Assembly: GCA_029245795.1 (NCBI GenBank)
Contig: JAQWOP010000024.1
Location: 62,001 to 126,000, forward strand
Direction of reading: 5' to 3'
Length of the DNA: 64,000 bases
From: Hyphomicrobiales bacterium
GTDB lineage: Bacteria; Pseudomonadota; Alphaproteobacteria; Rhizobiales; TMED25
The position numbers and the translations under genes were made by a program. Shown here piece after piece: positions 9,787-19,225 of the stretch. The notes below the pieces were generated by a model. That model searched no databases, was not told the DNA's origin, and worked only from the letters and a program-made list of their open reading frames with translations. Position 1 is the stretch's first letter. Each line of letters opens with the position of its first letter.

Positions 9787-9852
9787 TTTATAAAATAATA
9801 ACCTTTTTAGTATCAAATTATAAATTCAATAATAATTTTTGGTTTAAATTTG

Positions 9853-10962
9853 ATGCTTAAAAAAAATATTAATGAATTATCAGAAAGTTTTGTTAATAAA
9901 ATTATAAATGGTGATTCCATTGAAGAGATGAAGAAATTACCTGATAATTCCATTGATCTTATATTTGCTGACCCACCATATAATCTTCAATTAAACGATA
10001 TACTCTATCGACCCGACCATAGTCCAGTGGATGCAGTTAAAGAAGATTGGGATAAATTTGAAAATTTTGAACGTTATGATGATTTTACAAATACTTGGCT
10101 AACTCAATGCCAAAGATTACTAAAACCTAATGGTTGTTTATGGGTAATTGGTAGTTATCACAATATATATAGAGTTGGAAATATTCTACAAAATTTAGGC
10201 TTTTGGATTCTGAATGATATCATTTGGACAAAAACAAACCCGATGCCTAACTTTAGAGGTAGAAGATTTACAAATGCACATGAAACACTTATTTGGGCAA
10301 CAAAAACTAAAACCTCAAGATATAGATTTAACTATGATGCAATTAAATCACTAAATGGTGATATTCAAATGAGATCAGATTGGAATATTCCTATATGTAA
10401 TGGTAAAGAGAGATTAAAAGATGAAGATGGGAATAAGTTACATCCAACGCAAAAACCTGAGGCACTTCTTCATAGAATAATATTATCCTCTACTGATCCT
10501 CAAGCTGTGATACTTGACCCATTTCTTGGAAGCGGAACATCTGCAGCTGTTGCTAAAAAATTAGGAAGAAGATGGATTGGAATTGAAAGAGATAATAAAT
10601 ATGTATCCGCTGCAAAAAAACGATTAAAACAAATTAGTTCTCCAGATCCAACTGGTATTGATATAAAATCAACAAAACGGGATCAAATTAGAATCCCTTT
10701 TGGTGTTTTAGTAGAACGTGGCATGATTGAAATAGGTGAAAAACTATATTGTTCAAAAAAGAAATATTCGGCAGTTGTCAAAGCAGACGGATCTCTACAA
10801 TCAAGCGATATTATTGGATCAATTCATAAGATAGGGGCATATCATCAAGGAACCGAAAGTTGCAATGGCTGGACGTTCTGGCATTTCATAAAGAATAATG
10901 ATTTATTCCCCATAGATAAACTTAGAGAAGAAGTAAAATCTAGTCTAAATCCTTTAAATTAA
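9853..10962 (+). CDS. ccrM: Cell-cycle regulated GANTC adenine DNA methyltransferase CcrM
   Basis: This beta-class N6-adenine methyltransferase is expected to methylate GANTC, as in Caulobacter and relatives. DPPYNL is at 40-45, WVIGSYHNI follows, and the SAM site DPFLGSGTSAAVAKKLGRRW comes in the second half. The C-terminal extension (about 260-369) is the domain typical of CcrM proteins. An in-frame TTG directly precedes the ATG I chose. No restriction partner is adjacent, consistent with a solitary methylase. It ends in a 4-bp stop/stop overlap with mutY (TTAA). Recognition sequence is inferred from family. Confidence 0.94.
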   Translation: MLKKNINELSESFVNKIINGDSIEEMKKLPDNSIDLIFADPPYNLQLNDILYRPDHSPVDAVKEDWDKFENFERYDDFTNTWLTQCQRLLKPNGCLWVIGSYHNIYRVGNILQNLGFWILNDIIWTKTNPMPNFRGRRFTNAHETLIWATKTKTSRYRFNYDAIKSLNGDIQMRSDWNIPICNGKERLKDEDGNKLHPTQKPEALLHRIILSSTDPQAVILDPFLGSGTSAAVAKKLGRRWIGIERDNKYVSAAKKRLKQISSPDPTGIDIKSTKRDQIRIPFGVLVERGMIEIGEKLYCSKKKYSAVVKADGSLQSSDIIGSIHKIGAYHQGTESCNGWTFWHFIKNNDLFPIDKLREEVKSSLNPLN

Positions 10963-12020
10963 TATTCTAAATAAGGGAATATCTTTTTCATTAGACTTGA
11001 AAACCCCATTTTATTAAATTCCTCTGGTGGTATCCATCTTGCTTTGCTAGTAATAGACTTATCTAAAAATTCTATATTATCACCATTTATATTAATTACT
11101 TTAAGTTCCAGCTTAAAATGTGAAAATTGATGGTTTATGTTAGCAATTTCATTATATGAACTAATATTTTTATCTGACAGTTTTATTAGACTTTCAAGGC
11201 AAACTTCATCTGCCCATTCATTTGTTGGAAATTGATAAGTGTTTGCTAGCAGTCCTTTGGAACTTCTCTTTGTAATCAAATAACTACCTTCAGATCTTCT
11301 AATTAAAAAAACATACCCATATCTCTTGGGGACTTTCTTTTTTTGTTTAGGTTGCGAATAATCAAACGATTTATTTTTATTTGCCAAACAACCTAAGTTT
11401 ATAGGACATTTCTCACAAAAAGGTTCTCTTGGTTTACATATTAAAGAACCCAGATCCATTAATCCTTGAATGATTTCTCTAGGACTATCTTTTAAAGTAA
11501 GATCTTCAATAATAAGCTGAACATCTTTTTTATTTTTACTGGACGACTGATATTCAATCGAAAAATATCTTGTAATGACCCTTTGAATATTTGTATCCAC
11601 AGCGCGGGAGGGCATATTATATGCAATTGAAACAACTGCAGAAGAAATATAGTCTCCTATACCTGGAAAAGTCTTTAATGTATCAATATTACATGGAATT
11701 TTTCCTGCAAAGTCTTTTCTAATAATTTTAGATGTTTTTAATAAATTTGTTCCTCTCGAATAATATCCGAGACCTGACCAGATCTCTAATACCTGATCCT
11801 CAGTTGCCTCAGAAAAATCTATTAAATTTGGCCATATTTTTATAAATCGATTATAATGATCAATAACTGCATTAACAGTCGTTTGTTGAAGCATAAATTC
11901 ACTTACTAAAATCTTGTATGGTGTGTCAATATGATCAAACCTTTTTCTCCAAGGAAGATCCCTTTTATTAGTTTTATACCAAGAAATTAATGGGTATGTG
12001 ATATCGTTTAAATTGTACAT
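10959..12020 (-). CDS. mutY: A/G-specific adenine glycosylase
   Basis: This base-excision repair enzyme removes adenine mispaired with 8-oxoguanine. In 353 residues there is an N-terminal HhH-GPD domain with the catalytic Glu in SEFMLQQTTV. The hairpin FPGIGDYISSAVVSIAY is followed by the Asp of VDTNIQRVI. A complete 4Fe-4S loop (Cys-X6-Cys-X2-Cys-X5-Cys in CKPREPFCEKCPINLGC) follows, then a NUDIX-like C-terminal domain that reads 8-oxoG. It is divergent from the DUF721 gene, across a short intergenic region holding an AT-only inverted repeat. Confidence 0.96.
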   Translation of the reverse strand: MYNLNDITYPLISWYKTNKRDLPWRKRFDHIDTPYKILVSEFMLQQTTVNAVIDHYNRFIKIWPNLIDFSEATEDQVLEIWSGLGYYSRGTNLLKTSKIIRKDFAGKIPCNIDTLKTFPGIGDYISSAVVSIAYNMPSRAVDTNIQRVITRYFSIEYQSSSKNKKDVQLIIEDLTLKDSPREIIQGLMDLGSLICKPREPFCEKCPINLGCLANKNKSFDYSQPKQKKKVPKRYGYVFLIRRSEGSYLITKRSSKGLLANTYQFPTNEWADEVCLESLIKLSDKNISSYNEIANINHQFSHFKLELKVININGDNIEFLDKSITSKARWIPPEEFNKMGFSSLMKKIFPYLEY

Positions 12021-12070
12021 TTCAATATTTAATAATAATATATTAAATATACATAAGAAGTGGAATTGTA

Positions 12071-12604
12071 ATGTCTAAACAAGATAATATCTATAATGTG
12101 CTTACAAAAAAACATTCTAGATTACATATTGGTAATATTATAGATCCAATAATCAAACCATTTCAGGACAAATTTGGAAGTAATTTAAATGAATTGTCTA
12201 TTTATTGGAATACTATTGTAGGCATAGATTACGCAGAAATTACAAAACCTATAAAGATTTCTTCTGAATATAAGTTAGTAAATGGGGAGAAAAAGTTAAT
12301 AAGAAAATTACATATTGAAGTTTCAGGTTCAAATGCACTAGAAATAAAATATAATCAAAGTTCGATTCTAAAAAGTGTTAACCAAGTTTATGGCATAAAT
12401 TTTATCTCGGATCTAGTGATAAAACAAAACTATAAAATTACAAATAATAGTAATAATAATAAGAAGAAGAATTTGACTAATTTAGATCAAAAAGATCAAA
12501 TAATAGACCCAATAAAAGCTGTTGGTATCAAAAAGAAAGATTTGAAATCAGCTCTTATAAAATTGGGTTCCCAGATAAGGAAAGGAAAAACAGATGCAAA
12601 ATAA
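12071..12604 (+). CDS. DUF721 / DciA-like protein
   Basis: This 177-residue protein matches the DUF721 pattern: a helical start (IIKPFQDKFGSNLNELSIYWNTIVG), then a beta-rich KLHIEVSGSNALEIKYN segment and a lysine/asparagine-rich tail. Family members related to DciA are implicated in loading or operating the replicative helicase in bacteria lacking DnaC; whether this short alphaproteobacterial type does so is inference. It begins a plus-strand run mutY|DUF721-dsbA-smc that is conserved in alphaproteobacteria, and overlaps the next gene by 11 bp. Confidence 0.8.
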   Translation: MSKQDNIYNVLTKKHSRLHIGNIIDPIIKPFQDKFGSNLNELSIYWNTIVGIDYAEITKPIKISSEYKLVNGEKKLIRKLHIEVSGSNALEIKYNQSSILKSVNQVYGINFISDLVIKQNYKITNNSNNNKKKNLTNLDQKDQIIDPIKAVGIKKKDLKSALIKLGSQIRKGKTDAK

Positions 12605-13292
12605 CCAATATAGAAAATTTATATATTTTACATCCCTAATTTTATTTATTGGATTTCTCTACTATAACTATAGTTTCAAAGAATCATCTAAACTAGAAAA
12701 TGACTTACTAGTTCTTAATACAGATATTTCAGAACCATATGAATATTCATCCATAACAAATGTAGCGCTTGAAGAATTATCCATGGGGAATGCTAATGCT
12801 CCAGTTACAATTATTGAATATGCTTCTATGACTTGTTCCCATTGTGCTGAATTCCACAATACAACCTTCCAAGAAATTAAAAAGAATCATATTAATAATG
12901 GAGAGGTTAGATATATATTTAGGGAATTTCCAATAGATAAATTGGCAATGGCAACGTCAATGCTTGCAAGATGTGTTGATAATAACGTTTCGTTACCATT
13001 TATTGAAGTCCTATTTAAAACAAGAGATCAATGGATTTCCGAAGATGCAATATCTGTACTAAAAAATCTCTCAAAACAAGCTGGCTTAAGTAGTGAAGAA
13101 TTTGATAACTGCCTCAACAATCAAACCTTACTAGATGAGCTTATCTCTATAAAGGATCAGGCAACTAAAGATTATAATATTACCTCTACTCCTTCATTTG
13201 TTATAAATGGGAAAATAATAACTGGTAATAAGCCCTATTCATCTTTCAAAGAAGAAATTGATAAAATTTTACAAAGTTACAGAGGAATTTAA
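12594..13292 (+). CDS. DsbA-family thiol:disulfide oxidoreductase, membrane-anchored or secreted
   Basis: The 232-residue protein has one N-terminal hydrophobic segment (about 10-25) placing a thioredoxin-fold domain in the periplasm. The redox motif C-S-H-C is at 81-84, within YASMTCSHCAEFH. VRYIFREFPIDKLA follows, and the cis-Pro loop ITSTPSFVINGK lies near the end. This matches the DsbA/thioredoxin_4 family (disulfide formation or handling). The start overlaps the DUF721 gene, implying coupled translation. Its periplasmic partner could be the DsbD-N-like protein further along, but nothing ties them directly. Confidence 0.9.
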   Translation: MQNNQYRKFIYFTSLILFIGFLYYNYSFKESSKLENDLLVLNTDISEPYEYSSITNVALEELSMGNANAPVTIIEYASMTCSHCAEFHNTTFQEIKKNHINNGEVRYIFREFPIDKLAMATSMLARCVDNNVSLPFIEVLFKTRDQWISEDAISVLKNLSKQAGLSSEEFDNCLNNQTLLDELISIKDQATKDYNITSTPSFVINGKIITGNKPYSSFKEEIDKILQSYRGI

Positions 13293-13306
13293 ATACTAAA
13301 AATAAT

Positions 13307-16300
13307 ATGGAATTAAAAAAAATAAAACTTCACGGTTTCAAATCATTCGATAAACCAACAGAATTCGATATACTTGATGGTCTAACAGGAATAGTTGGTC
13401 CAAATGGATGTGGTAAATCAAATGTACTGGATAGCTTACAATGGGTAATGGGTGAAACTTCTTATAAGAGTCTCAGAGGTTCAGAAATGGATGATGTGAT
13501 ATTTTCAGGCACAGATACAACTCCATCCAGGAATTTTGCGGAAGTATCAGTAGTTATGAATAGTAAATCAAATTCATCTGTAAATTCAAAGGATGAAGGT
13601 GAAGAATTTGAAATAAAAAGAAGGATTGAAAGGAATTCTGGATCAAAATATTATATAAATTCTATTGAAAAAAGAGCTAAAGATGTTCAGCTTTTCTTTG
13701 CAGATCATTCTCTTGGACCTCATTCAGTATCAATTGTGAAACAAGGACAAATTAATCAAATAATTGAATCTAAACCAAATGAGAGAAGAAAAATAATAGA
13801 GGAAGCAGCTGGAGTTAGCGGTCTTCATCATCGTAAACATGAAGCTCAATTAAGATTGAATGCAACAAAAACAAACATAGATAGAATATCTGATATATTA
13901 AATGAGATTGGTTCACAACTAAATAGCCTAAAAAGGCAATCAAGTCAGGCCGAGAGATTTAAGTCAATTGCATCAAGAATACGACAATATGAGAGAGAAC
14001 TTATTCAATTAGAATGGTATGATCTAGAAACGAAAGAACGTGTTTATGTTGACGGTATATCAAATATTCAAAAGAAACTAAATAATAATACAGATGAAAT
14101 CAATAAATATTCTAAAAAAGTAGATAATATAATTGAAATAATTAAACCTATACAAATAAATCTAAAAAATCTTCAAGAAGAACTACAATTGAAAAATGGA
14201 AATGAACTTAATCTAAAAAACGAACTTCAATACACAATTGAAAGGATTAAGAATAACAAAAACCAAATTGAACAAATTAAATATGATTCGGATAGAGAGG
14301 CTAAAAACTCTGCTGATCAACTTGAGCAATTGGACTATTTAAAAATAAAAAAAAGTGAAATATTAAAGAATATAGAAGATATAAGAAAAGTTGAAGAAAA
14401 TGTAATCCAAGCATCAAATGCAGCTACAAAAAATTACAAAGAACTAGAGGGTGATTATAATAATTGTTTGTCTGAAATAGTTCAAAAGAAAACTGAAAGA
14501 ACAAATCTTGAAAATCTAATCCTTAAAAATAATAATGACTTACAAAATTATAATACTGAGAAAAAGATAATAATTGAAAATCTAAAAGATAGTGAGGGTA
14601 TTAAAAATTTAGGACAAAAAAAAAATATTCTTATTATAGCTCAAAAGAAGTTAGATAGAGAAGTAAACCAAATACTAGAAGATATTGAAAAATGTCAAGG
14701 CAATATTGAACTTCTATCTAAGGCTGAAAGTGAAATCCAAAATAAAAAAATAGATGTCGAGATCAATATTAAACAATTAATCAATTCAAAAGATCATATT
14801 GAAGACTATCTTAATAATTCTAATAAAAAGAATACTTTAATTGATAAAATACAAATTAAAAAAGGTCACGAAGAAAAAATTGCATTAATGCTGTCAGACC
14901 TAGAAGATTCATCACTTGATAAGAATGATAGAAAATACTGGATTTATGGAGTTAATGAATTTCATGAAGAATTTTCACCAGAGATATATTCTTTATTTGA
15001 ACTTATCAAAGGCCCAAAAGAAATTTTTAACTATCTTAAATACACTGGTTATACAGATAAAGAAGATTTAAATGAAATTATACCTTTACTTAAGCCAGGC
15101 CAATTGGTGTTAACAGCTAATGGGTTTCTTGTTAGATGGGATGGTCTCATAACAAAATTAAAACCTGAAGATACTGAGAATAATATCCTATTAGCTAAAA
15201 AGAAATTATCTGAGAACTTAAGCTTAATTAATGATAAGACAATTTATTTAGAATCTATTAAGAAAGATTATAATCATACAGTTATAAATCTAAAACAAGA
15301 AAGAGTAATGGAGTCAGATCTAAGAAAAAACTGGCAAAATCTTGTTGAAGAAAAAAAAATAATTAGTGAAGATGTTTACAATATTGAAAAAGACACTTTA
15401 TCTAAGACTGAGGCGCTTATATCACTGCGATCAAGACTCGAAAGCTTAGATGAAAATATCAAAATTTGCACAAAAGATATAGATGAACATGACAAAAAAA
15501 TTTCTAATATAAATAACATCGATAAATTAGAAACTGGTTTAGAAAAAATCAAACTCGATTTTTATAATGCAAAGACTATTGCAGATATAAAAGAAACTAA
15601 CTCACAAAATCTAATGCGAGAAAAGAGAGAATTAGATAAGAACCATAATGATACAGTAAAAGAAGAAGATTCATGGAAGAATAGAAATATAATTTCAATA
15701 AAACATATTGATGAATTAAATAATAGGTTAGATCAATGTCAAATAACTATGAATGATTTAGAAATATTGCCTGAAAAAATTAATAAGAAACAAATAGAAT
15801 TACAAAATGAAATTAATAAATTAAATGATAGACAGAATCAAATTAATAGAGATTTAAGTCAACTTGAAGTTGAGTTATCGAACAATACCTCTCATGTAAA
15901 GTCATATGAAAATAAATCAATAAAGGATAATGAGCAATTAATCCAACTCAAAGTACAAAAAGAAAATCTCGATGAAAAAAAATTAAATCTAAAAGATAAA
16001 ATAAAAATTAACCTTGGAATAAATCCCGATAATATTCTAGATGATTTTAAATCTGAAATATTGGATAAGAATAAGATAATAGAAATGTTATCCCAAGCCT
16101 ACAAAAAGAGAGAGCAAATAGGCGCTGTGAATTTGACTGCTGAAGATGAATATAATGAAATAAAAGTTAGGTTTGAAGATTTAAATAAGGAAAAAGATGA
16201 CCTGATTGCAGCTACTGAAACTCTTCAAAAAGGGATTGTTGAGATTGACAAAGAAGCGAGGACAAGACTTCGAGACTCATTTCAAAAAGTTAATAATAAT

Positions 16301-16741
16301 TTTAAATTATTGTTTGAAAAACTATTCAACGGTGGAAAAGCGGAGTTAAAGATTAATGATGAAGAAGATATATTAGAGTCAGGATTGGAGATAATAGCAT
16401 GGCCACCTGGAAAAAAACCTCAAACTATTTCCCTGCTCTCAGGTGGGGAACAGGCTTTAACAGTAATAGCATTAATTATTGCTGTATTTCTTGAAAACCC
16501 CTCTCCCATATGTATTTTAGATGAAGTAGATGCACCTTTCGACGATAATAATATCAAAAAGTTTTGTGATCTACTTAATGAACTGTCACTAAATTCAAAG
16601 ACAAAATTTTTAATTGTAACCCATCACCCTTACACAATGTCATGTATGGATAGATTGTATGGAGTAACAATGGCTAAGAAAGGTGAAAGTGTTATTCTTT
16701 CGGTAGATTTAAATGAAGCAGAGAATATGATTGAGGTATAG
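13307..16741 (+). CDS. smc: Chromosome segregation protein SMC
   Basis: This 1144-residue condensin ATPase organises and segregates the chromosome. Walker A GPNGCGKS is at 31-38; the Q-loop region KQGQINQIIESKPNERR is near 150. Two long Lys/Glu/Asn-rich coiled coils flank a hinge around 530-640. The C-terminal head has signature LSGGEQALTVIA and Walker B ICILDEVDAPFDD. All ATPase motifs are intact. It follows dsbA by 14 bp and precedes atpI by only 8 bp, so read-through into the ATP synthase genes is likely. ScpA and ScpB are not in the window. Confidence 0.98.
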   Translation: MELKKIKLHGFKSFDKPTEFDILDGLTGIVGPNGCGKSNVLDSLQWVMGETSYKSLRGSEMDDVIFSGTDTTPSRNFAEVSVVMNSKSNSSVNSKDEGEEFEIKRRIERNSGSKYYINSIEKRAKDVQLFFADHSLGPHSVSIVKQGQINQIIESKPNERRKIIEEAAGVSGLHHRKHEAQLRLNATKTNIDRISDILNEIGSQLNSLKRQSSQAERFKSIASRIRQYERELIQLEWYDLETKERVYVDGISNIQKKLNNNTDEINKYSKKVDNIIEIIKPIQINLKNLQEELQLKNGNELNLKNELQYTIERIKNNKNQIEQIKYDSDREAKNSADQLEQLDYLKIKKSEILKNIEDIRKVEENVIQASNAATKNYKELEGDYNNCLSEIVQKKTERTNLENLILKNNNDLQNYNTEKKIIIENLKDSEGIKNLGQKKNILIIAQKKLDREVNQILEDIEKCQGNIELLSKAESEIQNKKIDVEINIKQLINSKDHIEDYLNNSNKKNTLIDKIQIKKGHEEKIALMLSDLEDSSLDKNDRKYWIYGVNEFHEEFSPEIYSLFELIKGPKEIFNYLKYTGYTDKEDLNEIIPLLKPGQLVLTANGFLVRWDGLITKLKPEDTENNILLAKKKLSENLSLINDKTIYLESIKKDYNHTVINLKQERVMESDLRKNWQNLVEEKKIISEDVYNIEKDTLSKTEALISLRSRLESLDENIKICTKDIDEHDKKISNINNIDKLETGLEKIKLDFYNAKTIADIKETNSQNLMREKRELDKNHNDTVKEEDSWKNRNIISIKHIDELNNRLDQCQITMNDLEILPEKINKKQIELQNEINKLNDRQNQINRDLSQLEVELSNNTSHVKSYENKSIKDNEQLIQLKVQKENLDEKKLNLKDKIKINLGINPDNILDDFKSEILDKNKIIEMLSQAYKKREQIGAVNLTAEDEYNEIKVRFEDLNKEKDDLIAATETLQKGIVEIDKEARTRLRDSFQKVNNNFKLLFEKLFNGGKAELKINDEEDILESGLEIIAWPPGKKPQTISLLSGGEQALTVIALIIAVFLENPSPICILDEVDAPFDDNNIKKFCDLLNELSLNSKTKFLIVTHHPYTMSCMDRLYGVTMAKKGESVILSVDLNEAENMIEV

Positions 16742-16749
16742 TAAGTAAT

Positions 16750-17058
16750 ATGGATAAACAGAAAAAAAAGTTAGAAGAAATTTCTACCAAAATTAACAAA
16801 TATAAATCTAATCATAAAATTACAAAAACCCATCAAAGAGAAAAAAGAGGTAAACAAATTTCTATTGCAATGAGGCTATCAACTGAGTTAGTCGTGGCAT
16901 GTGTAGTTGGTGGTGTTTTAGGTTGGTATATTGATAAATGGCTTAATACAAAACCAATATTCTTTCTCATCTTATTAATTCTTGGTGTTATTTCTGGCAT
17001 AAAAACTGCTATAAATACCTCCCGACAATTATACGAAAATGATTCAAAAAGTGAATGA
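16750..17058 (+). CDS. atpI: ATP synthase assembly protein AtpI/AtpZ-type
   Basis: This small membrane protein (102 residues) has a lysine-rich cytoplasmic N-terminus and two hydrophobic segments (about 46-64 and 72-90) joined by WYIDKWLNTKP. The motif AMRLSTELVVACVVGGVLGW matches the alphaproteobacterial AtpI family, thought to help assemble the c-ring or carry Mg2+. It stands immediately before atpB, as usual. A 13-nt palindrome (GTGAATGATTCAC) spans its stop codon. Confidence 0.88.
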   Translation: MDKQKKKLEEISTKINKYKSNHKITKTHQREKRGKQISIAMRLSTELVVACVVGGVLGWYIDKWLNTKPIFFLILLILGVISGIKTAINTSRQLYENDSKSE

Positions 17059-17158
17059 TTCACAAATATCTCAAAAATTTTGATTAAAATTGATAAAATC
17101 GCTACCAAAATGATTAAAATTTATATATAAGGTAGAAATAAAATATAAGGATTATCTA

Positions 17159-17926
17159 ATGGCAGTAGAAAAGTCTGGCGCTCCAGATCCAATGCATCAG
17201 TTTGATATTGTTGAACTTGTTGATATTGAGTTATTTGGGCTTAATCTTTCCTTCACAAATTCAGCATTATTTATGGTGTTTAGTGTTGCACTAATAATTT
17301 TCTTAACCTTATTTACATTTAATGGTAGAGCTACTGTTCCAACAAGACTTCAATCAATTGCAGAACTATCCTATGAGTTTGTTGCTAAGATGGTTAGAGA
17401 TAATATAGGAGACGAAGGTCAAAGATATTTCCCTTTTATATTCTCACTCTTTATGTTTGTTTTATTTTGTAATATGTTAGGGATGATCCCATACACATTT
17501 ACAGTCACAAGTCACATTATTGTGACTTTTGCTTTGGCTATAGTAATATTTTTTGGCGTTACTCTAATTGGTTTTATAATACATGGAATAAAATATTTTA
17601 ATTTCTTTGTGCCAAAAGGAGTGCCAAAAGCACTATTGCCTTTACTGGTAGTTATTGAGGTTATATCTTATCTCACAAGACCAGTTAGTTTGTCAGTCAG
17701 ATTATTTGCAAATATGATGGCAGGGCATACAATGTTAAAAGTATTTGGGTTTTTTGTAGCGGGAATGTTTTTCTCAGGTAATATGTTTATTGCACCACTT
17801 GGTATAGCACCATTAGCATTTATAGTTGCATTTACTGGCTTAGAAATACTTGTAGCATTCTTACAGGCATATGTATTTGCAATACTTACATGTATTTATC
17901 TTAATGATGCAATTCATATGCATTAA
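17159..17926 (+). CDS. atpB: ATP synthase F0 subunit a
   Basis: This integral membrane stator subunit forms the proton half-channels. The 255 residues contain several hydrophobic helices and the conserved block PVSLSVRLFANMMAGH with the essential arginine at about 181. FLQAYVFAILTCIYL near the C-terminus carries the conserved Gln of the last helix. A TAAGGA Shine-Dalgarno precedes the ATG. A 100-bp gap separates it from atpI and contains two copies of GATTAAAATT 30 bp apart. Confidence 0.98.
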   Translation: MAVEKSGAPDPMHQFDIVELVDIELFGLNLSFTNSALFMVFSVALIIFLTLFTFNGRATVPTRLQSIAELSYEFVAKMVRDNIGDEGQRYFPFIFSLFMFVLFCNMLGMIPYTFTVTSHIIVTFALAIVIFFGVTLIGFIIHGIKYFNFFVPKGVPKALLPLLVVIEVISYLTRPVSLSVRLFANMMAGHTMLKVFGFFVAGMFFSGNMFIAPLGIAPLAFIVAFTGLEILVAFLQAYVFAILTCIYLNDAIHMH

Positions 17927-17956
17927 TTATTTAATTTTAAAAAAAGGAGAAAAAAA

Positions 17957-18184
17957 ATGGAACCAGAAGCAGCGAAATTAATTGGCGCAGGATTAGCTAC
18001 AATAGCACTCGCAGGAGCCGGTATTGGTATAGGCACTATCTTTGGTAATTATCTGTCAGGAGCTCTAAGAAATCCATCTGCAGCACCAGGGCAATTCCCA
18101 AATCTACTTTTAGGTTTTGCACTAGCCGAAGCAACAGGTCTATTTGGTTTAGTTATTGCATTGATTCTATTATTTGTTGTGTAG
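17957..18184 (+). CDS. atpE: ATP synthase F0 subunit c
   Basis: This 75-residue proteolipid has two transmembrane helices joined by the polar loop RNPSAAPGQ. The ion-binding glutamate is Glu58 in [11 protein letters not shown]. Helix 1 shows glycine-rich GAGIGIG with no Gln, and Glu58 is followed by Ala, so I read it as proton-coupled (inference). The start is preceded by a strong AAAGGAGA Shine-Dalgarno inside an A-rich leader, consistent with high translation for a multi-copy ring subunit. Confidence 0.98.
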   Translation: MEPEAAKLIGAGLATIALAGAGIGIGTIFGNYLSGALRNPSAAPGQFPNLLLGFALAEATGLFGLVIALILLFVV

Positions 18185-18220
18185 TTATTTCTTAAATTCT
18201 TTAACTACGGGAGTCTAGTA

Positions 18221-18724
18221 ATGTCCGAATCGAGCATGCCACAATTAAATCCTGAGTATTTTGCATCTCAGATATTTTGGTTATTTATATCTTTTGGAAT
18301 TCTATACATTGTGATGGCAAAGTTTGCTTTGCCAAAAATTGCAAATGTTATTGAATCAAGAGAAGATATAATTGCAAGAGATGTTGAAGATGCAGAAAAC
18401 TTTAAAAAAGATTCAGAAGTAATAGAACAAAAATACTTGGAATCAATAAAAGAAGCTCATGAAAAATCATCTCTATCAATTGGAAATTCTAGAAAGAAAT
18501 TATATAAAAATTTAGAAGTTGAAAATGATAATTTTGAAAAAGAAAATGCTATAATAATCACTAAATTTGAAAAAGAGTTACTAGCTAAAAAAGAATCTAT
18601 ACTAGCTGATAAGCAAAAAATAGCATATGAGATTTCGCATGATATTATTAAGAAAATAATAGGGGAAAATTCGCTTATTGAAGATAATATAAAATACAAT
18701 ATCACAAGAATTTCAAAAAATTAA
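18221..18724 (+). CDS. atpF': ATP synthase F0 subunit b'
   Basis: This is the first of two b-type stator subunits. The 167 residues have one N-terminal hydrophobic helix (about 17-38) followed by a charged coiled coil rich in Lys and Glu. PQLNPEYFASQIFWL at the N-terminus is typical of the b' form. Two different b subunits in one operon are characteristic of alphaproteobacteria, cyanobacteria and chloroplasts. It is followed 16 bp later by atpF. Confidence 0.92.
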   Translation: MSESSMPQLNPEYFASQIFWLFISFGILYIVMAKFALPKIANVIESREDIIARDVEDAENFKKDSEVIEQKYLESIKEAHEKSSLSIGNSRKKLYKNLEVENDNFEKENAIIITKFEKELLAKKESILADKQKIAYEISHDIIKKIIGENSLIEDNIKYNITRISKN

Positions 18725-18740
18725 AGAGATGGAAAATTAG

Positions 18741-19220
18741 ATGCTAGAAAAAGATGCAACATGGGTGGCTATAGGGTTTATTCTTTTTATCCTAATGCTT
18801 ATTTATTTTAAAATACCAAATAAAATTTTTACGATATTAGATAATCGAGCTCAAAAGATAAAAAATGAACTCGATGAAGCAAAAAGGTTAAGAGAAGAAG
18901 CCCAAACAATACTATCAGAATTCCAAAAGAAAAATACAGAGGCTGAAAAAACTGCTAAGACAATTGTTGAAAATGCAAAGAAATTAGCTAAAAATTATGA
19001 AAAAGAAGCAAAGGAAAAGTTTGATCAAAGTCTTGTCAGAAGAAAAAAACTACTAGATGAGAAACTAAACCGCGTAGAAAATGATGCATTAAATGAAATA
19101 AAAAACAATATCACAGATATAGTATTAGAATCTGTAAGAGTTTCTTTAATGGATAGTAATATTAAACCTCAGGCAGCCCAAGATATAATTGATGAAAGTA
19201 TCAAACAAATCAGAAAGTGA
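18741..19220 (+). CDS. atpF: ATP synthase F0 subunit b
   Basis: This is the second b-type peripheral-stalk subunit, 159 residues. An N-terminal hydrophobic helix (about 9-26) is followed by the conserved ILDNRAQKIKNELDEAKRL, then a long coiled coil. It closes the F0 operon; F1 genes are not present here, matching the split F0/F1 arrangement of alphaproteobacteria. It converges on the lipoprotein gene with 5 bp between stops and no visible terminator. Confidence 0.94.
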   Translation: MLEKDATWVAIGFILFILMLIYFKIPNKIFTILDNRAQKIKNELDEAKRLREEAQTILSEFQKKNTEAEKTAKTIVENAKKLAKNYEKEAKEKFDQSLVRRKKLLDEKLNRVENDALNEIKNNITDIVLESVRVSLMDSNIKPQAAQDIIDESIKQIRK

Positions 19221-19225
19221 ATTAA

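Noticed and set aside
12025-12050. 9-bp perfect inverted repeat ATATTTAAT / ATTAAATAT between mutY and DUF721
   Set aside because: Composed only of A and T in an AT-rich gap, so it is expected by chance; neither a terminator (divergent genes, no T-run) nor a recognised operator.
17051-17063. 13-nt palindrome GTGAATGATTCAC across the atpI stop
   Set aside because: Too little loop for a hairpin and overlapping coding sequence; no flanking T-run, so not called as a terminator.
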